From an uncultured Lachnospiraceae bacterium (GTDB lineage Bacteria > Bacillota > Clostridia > Lachnospirales > Lachnospiraceae), in NCBI GenBank assembly GCA_945868305.1, contig CAMBKU010000010.1:1-50799 (forward strand): a stretch of DNA of 50,799 nucleotides. Reading direction: 5' to 3'. Below the pieces are notes generated by a model. The model was not told where the DNA came from. It searched no databases and saw nothing but the letters and a program-made list of their open reading frames with translations. Positions 44,811-50,799 of the stretch are shown piece after piece (position 1 is the first letter of the stretch; each line of letters starts with the position of its first letter). Made by a program: the position numbers and the translations under genes.

Positions 44811-45260
44811 CTATCGATTGTTATTGGCTGCTGTGCCATTGCCGTTTACCGTACCATTCTCGTTTGTGGTTCCATTTGCAGTTGCTTCATCTGTTGTATT
44901 TTCAACAGTATTTCCAATGTCATTTGCCACATCATCTGCTGTGTTTACTACATCCCTGCCAACATCAGCCGCTCCGTCAACCACGTCTCTACCTGCTTCT
45001 GCAGTGCCATCCACTACATTATCTACAACACCGTCTCCATTATGGTCTGTTCCGTTGTTAAGATCTGCATTGTTATTGTCAGTAACAGTATTGTTTTCTG
45101 TACCGTTTGTCGCATCATTTAAATTATCATCTCTGGCGGCTTCCGTAGAATTTACGCCGTTATTATCATTTACACCATTGTTATTCGTACCACAGGCAGC
45201 AGCCAGGGATACGGTAAAAACCATTACGCAGCAAAGTGCAATTCTTTTTAAGTTCTTCAT
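44811..45260 (-). CDS. Asn-rich small lipoprotein, probably forespore-expressed
   Basis: I do not recognise a specific family. The 149-aa protein has a lipoprotein signal with LAAAC (C23), then a low-complexity mature part very rich in Asn, Asp, Thr and Gly. Its middle section has heptad-like units around VVDGTAEAGRDVVDGAADVG (about 82-125). Asn-rich lipoproteins of the YhcN/YlaJ kind occur in spores, and this one has a sigma-G-like promoter (45305-45334) almost identical to that of spoVAD. It lies 81 bp after spoVAE. A spore inner-membrane or germination role is inferred. The ATG has an AAAGGAGA ribosome-binding site. Confidence 0.65.
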   Translation of the reverse strand: MKNLKRIALCCVMVFTVSLAAACGTNNNGVNDNNGVNSTEAARDDNLNDATNGTENNTVTDNNNADLNNGTDHNGDGVVDNVVDGTAEAGRDVVDGAADVGRDVVNTADDVANDIGNTVENTTDEATANGTTNENGTVNGNGTAANNNR

Positions 45261-45304
45261 TTTTATTTCTCCTTTTTATATCTTGTTTTTATTTTTTATA
45301 TCCT

Positions 45305-45334
45305 TAATATGAGTCAATCCTTTTTCTTTTATGC
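45305..45334 (-). promoter_or_regulatory. Sigma-G-like promoter of the Asn-rich lipoprotein gene
   Basis: On the minus strand GCATA (45330-45334), an 18-nt spacer and CATATTA (45305-45311). This matches the forespore sigma-F/G pattern (GnATA-type -35, CATnnTA -10). The spoVAD promoter has the same spacing and the same -10. Confidence 0.6.
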
Positions 45335-45341
45335 ATGCTTT

Positions 45342-45698
45342 TTACTTTTTCATTTTGGGCTCAAAAATTAAGGAAGCAAGATAGCCAAATACCAGCGCAG
45401 CACTGATTCCCACAGCACTCGCTTTGAAGCCACCCATAAAAATACCGATAAATCCAAATTCATCTACCGCTTCTTTTACGCCCTTCCAGAGCGTATTTCC
45501 AAAACCGAGCAGCGGCACGCTGGCTCCTGCCCCGGCAAAATCAATCAACGGCTGATATATCGACAACGCCCCAAGCACGGCTCCGGTGCAGACTAAAAGC
45601 ACCATGATCCGTCCCGGCAGCATTTTTGTTTTTTCCATTAATATCTGCACCAGGGCACAGATTACCCCGCCTACCCAAAAAGCATTGATATAATCCAT
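45342..45698 (-). CDS. spoVAE: Stage V sporulation protein AE
   Basis: SpoVAE is a small membrane protein of the SpoVA channel that moves dipicolinic acid into the forespore and out during germination. The 118-aa chain has about four hydrophobic segments and the family pattern AFWVGGVICALVQILMEKTK, MLPGRIMVLLVCTGAVLGAL, YQPLIDFAGAGASVPLLGFG and GIFMGGFKASAVGISAA. It follows spoVAD by 20 bp, in the usual D-E order. SpoVAC, expected before SpoVAD, is not in this cluster. Confidence 0.92.
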   Translation of the reverse strand: MDYINAFWVGGVICALVQILMEKTKMLPGRIMVLLVCTGAVLGALSIYQPLIDFAGAGASVPLLGFGNTLWKGVKEAVDEFGFIGIFMGGFKASAVGISAALVFGYLASLIFEPKMKK

Positions 45699-45718
45699 CT
45701 CTTCTACTCTCTTTCCTT

Positions 45719-46729
45719 TTATTCTTCGTGTTCTATCACCACTGCATGGGCAATTCCCGGCACATTCTGCCCTTCATTAAAGCTCACCGTAGAGAGCAAT
45801 GCTCCGGTTGGAACAAACAGAATTTTTTTCCATTCTCCACTTTCCACCCGTGGCAGAAAATGTGCACTTAATGTAACTGCGGAACAGCCACAGCCAGAAC
45901 CTCCGGAATCAGTTCCCTGTGTTTCCTTATCAAAAATCTCGATTCCGCAGTCTGTGTGTACACTGCTTATATCATATCCTTTATCCTTTAAGAGTTTAAT
46001 CAATATCTCCTGTCCGACCAGCCCCAAATCTCCGGTGATGATTTTGTCATAATCCTGCGGTTTTGTTCCAAAATCATTCAAATGATGAAAAATTGTATCG
46101 CAGGCGGCAGGCGCCATGGCAGCTCCCATATTCATGGAATCCCGGACGCCATAGTCCACAATTCGTCCAGGAGTAATCCCAGTAATTTTTACTTTTGTTT
46201 TGTCAGTTCCAAGAATATACGCTCCACTTCCGGTAACCGTCCAGGTGGAAGACTCCGGCCTTTGGTTCGCATATTCAAGTGGATAACGAAACTGTTTTTC
46301 TGCGCTGGCAAAATGACTGGAAGTGACGGTAATAACTTTATCCGCATAACCCCCCGCCACACACATCGCACCAAGTGCCATGGATTCTCCCGCCGTAGAA
46401 CATGCTCCATACAAGCCAAACAGTGGAATGTTATAATCCATCAATCCGAAGGATGTGGCAATCGTCTGCCCCAGCAAATCCCCTGCAAATATATAGCGGA
46501 TATCCTGAGGTTTAAGTCCCGCCTTCCCAAGAACAAGCGCCGTAGATTCCTTTTGCAGGGTACTCTCCGCCTCCTCCCATGTATTTTCTCCAAATTTATC
46601 ATCTGCACATATCATGTCAAATTTTTCTCCAAGTGGTCCTTCGCCTTCCTTTTTTCCAACCACCGAGGCACTCGACAAAATATAAGGTGCATGCTCAAAC
46701 TGAATACTCTGTGTTCCAATTGTCTGCAA
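45719..46729 (-). CDS. spoVAD: Stage V sporulation protein AD
   Basis: SpoVAD is the peripheral, dipicolinic-acid-binding subunit of the SpoVA complex, with a thiolase-like fold. The 336-aa protein has the family blocks FEHAPYILSSASVVGKKEGE, FAGDLLGQTIATSFGLMDYN, GLYGACSTAGESMALGAMCV, HFASAEKQFRYPLEY, MNMGAAMAPAACDTI and DSGGSGCGCSAVTLSAHFLP. The start is TTG at 46729, with a consensus AAAGGAGG ribosome-binding site 9 nt away and no close ATG in frame. A sigma-G-like promoter lies upstream. It implies that the organism forms spores or did so recently. Confidence 0.94.
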   Translation of the reverse strand: MQTIGTQSIQFEHAPYILSSASVVGKKEGEGPLGEKFDMICADDKFGENTWEEAESTLQKESTALVLGKAGLKPQDIRYIFAGDLLGQTIATSFGLMDYNIPLFGLYGACSTAGESMALGAMCVAGGYADKVITVTSSHFASAEKQFRYPLEYANQRPESSTWTVTGSGAYILGTDKTKVKITGITPGRIVDYGVRDSMNMGAAMAPAACDTIFHHLNDFGTKPQDYDKIITGDLGLVGQEILIKLLKDKGYDISSVHTDCGIEIFDKETQGTDSGGSGCGCSAVTLSAHFLPRVESGEWKKILFVPTGALLSTVSFNEGQNVPGIAHAVVIEHEE

Positions 46730-46766
46730 TAAAAGTATCCTCCTTTTTTTCTATATCCTTTATATC

Positions 46767-46796
46767 TAATATGCTCAGATTTTCTGCTCTTTATAC
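46767..46796 (-). promoter_or_regulatory. Sigma-G-like promoter of spoVAD-spoVAE
   Basis: On the minus strand GTATA (46792-46796), an 18-nt spacer and CATATTA (46767-46773), matching forespore sigma-factor consensus. It lies about 40 nt upstream of the TTG start. Confidence 0.68.
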
Positions 46797-46819
46797 TGCA
46801 ATACATGTTCTTACATCAT

Positions 46820-46858
46820 AAAAAAATGTCTGTAGAAAATATGTTTCTACAGACATTC
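46820..46858 (-). terminator. queT terminator
   Basis: AATGTCTGTAGAAA pairs with TTTCTACAGACATT on the minus strand and runs into TTTTTT. It lies 20 bp after the queT stop and separates it from spoVAD. Confidence 0.9.
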
Positions 46859-46878
46859 TGATAAATTTTCGTTATTTT

Positions 46879-47370
46879 TTAACTTTGTCTAAAAATATAT
46901 GTTTTATATTTATTTAAAACATTTAAAAGAATACTTCCCAGCACATAGCAGGAAATCACCTCTCCGATTCCAACCGTAAGCATAAAAAATGGAATACTTC
47001 CTTCCAGCATATAGACATACCGCAACACCAACGGTACGATAACCATATTTGCCACAATTGGCGGTATCGGCGCCAGCCACTTCTTCTTGCGCAATGCATA
47101 GGTTCCACATGCACCGATTAAGGTCGCCAAGCTGCCAAATACAACGTCAAGCGGCATACAACCTGTCACCAGATTGCTAATCAGGCATCCCAGAAACAGC
47201 CCCGGAATCGCCGCAGGGGTAAATACCGGAAGAATCGTAAGCGCTTCAGATATTCGCACCTGAATTGCCCCACTTGCCAGATTAAAGGCACTGATAAAGC
47301 AGGTCAGCACGACATAAATAGCAGCAATCATTGCCGCCTGGGTGATAAGTAACACTTTCTTGTTTCTCAT
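46879..47370 (-). CDS. queT: QueT-family queuosine-precursor transporter
   Basis: This is a predicted substrate (S) subunit for uptake of the queuosine precursor preQ1 or queuine, working with a shared ECF energy-coupling module encoded elsewhere. The 163-aa protein has five to six membrane segments. Typical motifs are AAIYVVLTCFISAFNLASGA, QVRISEALTILPVF and CLISNLVTGCMPLDVVFGSL. The ATG at 47370 has AAAGGAG spaced 9 nt; a TTG two codons earlier sits too close to that site. A structured leader resembling a preQ1 riboswitch precedes it, which supports the substrate call. Confidence 0.9.
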   Translation of the reverse strand: MRNKKVLLITQAAMIAAIYVVLTCFISAFNLASGAIQVRISEALTILPVFTPAAIPGLFLGCLISNLVTGCMPLDVVFGSLATLIGACGTYALRKKKWLAPIPPIVANMVIVPLVLRYVYMLEGSIPFFMLTVGIGEVISCYVLGSILLNVLNKYKTYIFRQS

Positions 47371-47394
47371 ATTCAATTTCTCCTTTAGTTTTGT

Positions 47395-47462
47395 TTTACG
47401 AGTGGAAGGTCTCGAACACTCGGTTTATTTGCCCTGAAAGACCTTGGTTTTGTGGGCTTTTA
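47395..47462 (-). promoter_or_regulatory. Candidate preQ1-type riboswitch upstream of queT
   Basis: On the minus strand a GCCC/GGGC stem (47454-47457 with 47431-47434) encloses AAGGTCT (47439-47445). That segment can pair with AGACCTT (47406-47412), which sits in the loop of a CGAGTG/CACTCG hairpin (47417-47422 with 47399-47404), giving a pseudoknot. The pairing region is separate from the AAAGGAG ribosome-binding site, unlike a simple class I aptamer. QueT genes are commonly controlled by preQ1 riboswitches. The class (II or III) cannot be fixed by eye. Confidence 0.6.
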
Positions 47463-47473
47463 CAACGTCAGTC

Positions 47474-47502
47474 AGTATAGCACAGATATATGAGAAATGC
47501 AA
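47474..47502 (-). promoter_or_regulatory. queT promoter
   Basis: TTGCAT (47497-47502), a 17-nt spacer and TATACT (47474-47479) with TG upstream of the -10, on the minus strand. It lies directly before the structured leader. Confidence 0.8.
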
Positions 47503-47514
47503 GTTGTAAACGGT

Positions 47515-48978
47515 CTATATCCGTTCTCCCACAAATTTATATTCCATCTTCAGGTTCATGCATCGGCTCTTTTTTGCCGTAATTTCAATTTTTTCACCAT
47601 AAAACCGCATTGTCGCCGTCACCCCGAGCGGTCCATTTGGATAACAGAGTTTCAGATTTAAGACACCGCCTTTCCAGGCATATGCCCCTGCCGTATTCAC
47701 CTTTCGGATATCCGCACAGGTGTAATAATGAGAAAAATACACTTCAGGTATATCGTTTTTCTCCCATTTTCGGTAACCAAAACCAAGCGTCCGCTCTGTG
47801 CCATCCGCAAATTTGCAGGTAATTTGAAGTGCATCCTTCTTTTCTGCTTTCTTCAACAGGATTCGCTCCAGTCCTTCCTCATTCTTTTCCATTTGATAAG
47901 CCTGCATCATCTGACTTGCATCCACGGCTTCTTTCGCATCAGCCTCACCCTCCGGGAAACAAACGTAAAATTGTTCTTTGAGGGACTCTCCTTCTGGAAT
48001 TTCTTCTTTTTCCACATCCCTGCATGCCGGAAGCAGATATTTCCACATTTCTGTCATGAGACCAGCCATATCTTCTGTTCCCGTCAGCGTAGCAATTACC
48101 AGATTTTTCTCTGGTGCCACAACAGCAAACTGTCCATAGGCACCGTCTCCACGATACACGCCTTTGGGAATACACTGCCAAATCTGATATCCATAGCCCA
48201 CGCCCCATTCATTTCCATCACTGTAGACCTCTCCGCCTGAAGAATCCACCAGATTGGAAACCATGCGAAGCATCCAATCACGGTCCAAAAGCTGCTGTCC
48301 TTCCCACATACCCTGCTGCTGCAGGAAAACACCTAGCTTTGCCACCGTCTCTATTGTCACATTAAATCCTATCCCTCCCAGAGTATTTCCCTGCGGAGAT
48401 TCATCCCAATAATAATCTGTAATCCCAAGCGGCTCAAAAAGCCTCGGTCTTAAATAATCCACTAACTTCTCTCCTGTCACCTTCGTCACAATGGCAGAAA
48501 GTACATAAGTCGCCGTGGTATCATAAAAGAAATGGGTTCCCGGTTCATAAACAGGTACAATTTCCAAAAACTTTCGTACCCAATCTCCCTCCAACTCATA
48601 GTTTAAAATCGGAGGTTCCTGCTCCTGTCCGGTACACATCGTCAAAAGATGCTCCACCGTCATATGCATTGTTTTTTCATCCAGTTTTTCCGGTAATTCC
48701 TGGTCGAAAAAACTTATCACCTTATCCTGCACCGAAAATTTTCCCTCCTGGACGGCAAATCCTACTCCAAGTGCCGTAAATGCCTTACTCAACGAGTAGA
48801 GCATATGAAGATTTTCCTTCTCATATGGATACCAGGATGCCTCATAACATACCTTTCCACCCCGTACCAGCATAAAATCATGCAGTTCAATTCCCTTTTT
48901 TTCTACTGCATCTAAAAATTGCTTAATTCCCTCTCTATCCACACCTGCCGCTTCCAAGCTCGCTCTCTTTAAATTCAT
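47515..48978 (-). CDS. Cytoplasmic beta-lactamase-fold serine hydrolase
   Basis: This 487-aa protein belongs to the class C beta-lactamase/esterase superfamily. The SxxK motif is S62-L-S-K65 and the second motif is Y152-D-T in FFYDTTATY, instead of the usual Y-x-N. There is no signal peptide or membrane segment, so it is probably cytoplasmic. A C-terminal beta-rich domain (about 330-487) resembles the lipocalin-like extensions seen in esterase-type members. Esterase or D-amino-peptidase activity is possible; beta-lactamase activity is unlikely without export. The ATG has an AGGAGG ribosome-binding site. It is monocistronic with its own promoter. Confidence 0.85.
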   Translation of the reverse strand: MNLKRASLEAAGVDREGIKQFLDAVEKKGIELHDFMLVRGGKVCYEASWYPYEKENLHMLYSLSKAFTALGVGFAVQEGKFSVQDKVISFFDQELPEKLDEKTMHMTVEHLLTMCTGQEQEPPILNYELEGDWVRKFLEIVPVYEPGTHFFYDTTATYVLSAIVTKVTGEKLVDYLRPRLFEPLGITDYYWDESPQGNTLGGIGFNVTIETVAKLGVFLQQQGMWEGQQLLDRDWMLRMVSNLVDSSGGEVYSDGNEWGVGYGYQIWQCIPKGVYRGDGAYGQFAVVAPEKNLVIATLTGTEDMAGLMTEMWKYLLPACRDVEKEEIPEGESLKEQFYVCFPEGEADAKEAVDASQMMQAYQMEKNEEGLERILLKKAEKKDALQITCKFADGTERTLGFGYRKWEKNDIPEVYFSHYYTCADIRKVNTAGAYAWKGGVLNLKLCYPNGPLGVTATMRFYGEKIEITAKKSRCMNLKMEYKFVGERI

Positions 48979-49028
48979 CTGTTTTTCCTCCTGCCTTTCT
49001 GCCGCTTAATCTCTGTATGATATCACTA

Positions 49029-49057
49029 ATTATAAGAAGTCTTATTTCAAATGTAAA
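49029..49057 (-). promoter_or_regulatory. Promoter of the cytoplasmic serine hydrolase gene
   Basis: TTTACA (49052-49057), a 17-nt spacer and TATAAT (49029-49034) on the minus strand. It abuts the terminator of the ammonium transporter gene. Confidence 0.75.
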
Positions 49058-49091
49058 GAAAAACCGGCTTCCGCAATTGCGGAAACCGGTC
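49057..49091 (-). terminator. Terminator of amt-glnB
   Basis: On the minus strand ACCGGTTTCCGCA pairs with TGCGGAAGCCGGT (one mismatch) and is followed by a T-rich run. It lies about 45 bp after the stop. Confidence 0.88.
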
Positions 49092-49137
49092 TTCCCAAAA
49101 CATTCTAATGGAGTTCTTCTATATAATAAATGGGGAA

Positions 49138-50799
49138 TTACTCTACATCCTTTAATGCTGCAAGGTCTTCTTCACCTGTACGAACCTTTACAACTTTTGC
49201 AACATCATATACGAAAATCTTACCATCACCGATATGTCCGGTGTACAGTGCTTTCTTCGCTGTCTCAATAACATCATCCACAGCCAGGTTACCAATGATA
49301 ACATCGACTTTTACTTTTGGAAGCAGGGTTGCATCCATCTCAACACCACGATAATACTCACCAGCACCTTTCTGGATACCACAACCCATTACCTGTGTAA
49401 CAGTCATTCCGGTTACACCTAAGTCATTCAATGCTTTCTTTAAAGTATCGAACTTGGAAAGTTTTACAACAATAGATACCTTATGCATACCAGTAGTAGC
49501 TGCCGGGTCGAGACTGCTCTCTCTTACAACCTTTACTGCTGCGTTCATCTGAGCCGGGGATGCTTTTTCTGCATCGTCCTCTCCGAGATCCGTATTTTCA
49601 TTCACATCCAGAGTTCCTGAAATATCTGTAATTTCAAATCCTGAATAAGCACTTGCAAGTCCATGCTCATGGATATCAAGACCATCAATCTCGATTTCAG
49701 CTGGAACACGTAATCCGATTGTTTTATCAATCACTTTGTAGATAATAAACATCACGATTGCTACATACGCTATAACAGTTACAACACCAAGAAGCTGTAC
49801 TAAGAAGAAGTGTACTCCACCACCGTAGAACAAACCATCTTCTGTTGCGAATAAACCAGTACAGATTGTACCAAGTGCTCCGCAGACACCGTGTACAGAA
49901 ATTGCACCAACCGGATCATCAATTTTTACAACTTTATCAAAAAATTCTACTGACAGCACTACTGCAACACCTGCAATCAGACCGATAAAGAAAGCACCAA
50001 CCGGGCTTACCAGATCACAGCCTGCCGTAATTGCTACCAAACCTGCCAATGCACCGTTTAATGTCATGGAAACATCAGGCTTCTTATAACGAATCCAGGT
50101 AAAAATCATTACCGTACAAGTAGAAACTGCTGCTGCAAGGTTTGTTGTCATAAAGATGGAAGATGCTGACAATAAATCTGCATCCGAACTCATTGCTACG
50201 GTAGAAGCACCGTTAAATCCGAACCAGCAGAACCAGAGAATAAATACACCAAGTGCTGCCATCGCAAGGTTATGTCCCGGAATCGCATGCGGTTTTCCGT
50301 TCTTATCATATTTACCAATACGAGGTCCAAGAATAGCTGCGCCGACACATGCTGCCGTACCACCAACCATATGTACTGCCGTACTTCCTGCGAAATCATG
50401 GAAACCTAACTGGGATAACCAGCCGCCGCCCCAGATCCAGTGACCGGAAATCGGATAAACAATTCCAGAGATTAATAAGCTGTAAATACAATATGCACTG
50501 AAATTCGTTCTTTCTGCCATACTACCAGAAACGATGGTCGCTGCTGTTGCACAGAACACGGTCTGGAAAATCACATAACACCAAGTCGGAAGTGTGCCAA
50601 AATCATAATCTCCACGAATCAACGGATCAAATCCACCAATCAGTGCCCCGCTTCCACCAAACATGATGCCAAAGCCCAGCAGCCAGAAAATCGGCGTACC
50701 AATGGAAAAGTCCATTAAATTCTTCATAATAATGTTACCTGTGTTTTTCGCTCTCGTCATACCCGCTTCACACATTGCGAATCCGGCCTGCATAAAATA
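49138..50799 (-). CDS. amt: Ammonium transporter fused to a PII domain (5' end outside window)
   Basis: The visible 553 residues start inside the first part of an Amt channel (FMQAGFAMCEAGMTRAKN) and the frame stays open to the window edge, so the N-terminus is missing. The Amt domain has ten or more membrane segments, with the conserved DFAGSTAVHMVGG, WFGFNGAS, ALAGLVAITAGCD and SVHGVCGALGTICTG. A linker (about 375-440) leads to a C-terminal PII (GlnB/K) domain with a T-loop QKGAGEYYRG and the VIETAKKALYTGHIGDGKIF and RTGEEDLAAL blocks. PII normally blocks Amt when nitrogen is plentiful; here the regulator is tethered. It complements GlnA and the ANTAR protein. Confidence 0.94.
   Translation of the reverse strand, partial: YFMQAGFAMCEAGMTRAKNTGNIIMKNLMDFSIGTPIFWLLGFGIMFGGSGALIGGFDPLIRGDYDFGTLPTWCYVIFQTVFCATAATIVSGSMAERTNFSAYCIYSLLISGIVYPISGHWIWGGGWLSQLGFHDFAGSTAVHMVGGTAACVGAAILGPRIGKYDKNGKPHAIPGHNLAMAALGVFILWFCWFGFNGASTVAMSSDADLLSASSIFMTTNLAAAVSTCTVMIFTWIRYKKPDVSMTLNGALAGLVAITAGCDLVSPVGAFFIGLIAGVAVVLSVEFFDKVVKIDDPVGAISVHGVCGALGTICTGLFATEDGLFYGGGVHFFLVQLLGVVTVIAYVAIVMFIIYKVIDKTIGLRVPAEIEIDGLDIHEHGLASAYSGFEITDISGTLDVNENTDLGEDDAEKASPAQMNAAVKVVRESSLDPAATTGMHKVSIVVKLSKFDTLKKALNDLGVTGMTVTQVMGCGIQKGAGEYYRGVEMDATLLPKVKVDVIIGNLAVDDVIETAKKALYTGHIGDGKIFVYDVAKVVKVRTGEEDLAALKDVE

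Noticed and set aside
46082-46732. 216-codon plus-strand frame opposite spoVAD
   Set aside because: Antisense shadow of a well-conserved gene; no domain or ribosome-binding site.

Overview
The window reads as chromosomal core and light accessory DNA from a spore-forming anaerobic Firmicute, most likely a member of the Lachnospiraceae (inference). The reasons are: moderate-to-low GC; SpoVA proteins behind sigma-G-like promoters; DapL-type lysine synthesis; an Asp/Asn transamidation operon behind a T-box; a eukaryotic-type HisA beside glnA and an ANTAR regulator; AsnA; and an Amt-PII fusion. No rRNA, tRNA, insertion sequence, prophage or CRISPR array was seen. Nearly all genes lie on the minus strand. 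Only a GNAT acetyltransferase, asnA, typA and guaB are on the plus strand, each with its own sigma-A-type promoter.

Layout, left to right. 0.1-5.0 kb: lspA, a MYG1-family protein, a cytoplasmic subtilase and a CvrA-type antiporter. 5.0-7.1 kb: a divergent clpX and lepB. 7.3-8.0 kb: a GNAT gene. 8.0-13.3 kb: a T-box-controlled aspS-gatC-gatA-gatB operon. 13.3-16.6 kb: a three-gene operon of a membrane protein, a radical SAM/SPASM enzyme with a PqqD-like N-terminal part, and a membrane protein whose cytoplasmic tail carries six Cys-Ala pairs. 16.7-21.2 kb: asnA, a lysine-riboswitch dapA-dapB operon, a CobO-type adenosyltransferase, a tandem-OB SSB-like protein and a small overlapping ORF. 21.4-29.8 kb: typA, a CZB-domain chemoreceptor, and an envelope operon (beta-lactamase-fold hydrolase, VanRS-like two-component system, M23 peptidase). 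29.8-40.1 kb: dapL, then an RpiR-governed cluster of MATE exporter, sugar/glycerophosphate-type ABC importer, PHP hydrolase and HAD phosphatase. 40.1-44.8 kb: hisA-glnA-ANTAR and guaB. 44.8-50.8 kb: a spore-type lipoprotein, spoVAE-spoVAD, queT with a preQ1-type leader, a second beta-lactamase-fold hydrolase and a 5'-truncated amt-glnB fusion.

Several genes form connected themes. Aspartate metabolism appears as AspRS/GatCAB for Asn- and Gln-tRNA, AsnA for free asparagine, and DapA, DapB and DapL for lysine and peptidoglycan. Nitrogen control appears as Amt-PII, GlnA and the ANTAR protein. Cell-envelope functions appear as LspA, LepB, the M23 peptidase and the two hydrolases.

The best candidate for an undescribed system is the operon at 13.3-16.6 kb. 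The radical SAM enzyme has the form of a peptide-modifying maturase, but no small precursor peptide was noticed beside it. Its translationally coupled neighbour is a 315-residue membrane protein with a (Cys-Ala)6 tail, predicted to face the cytoplasm where such an enzyme would work. I infer that the tail is the substrate. This is not proven.
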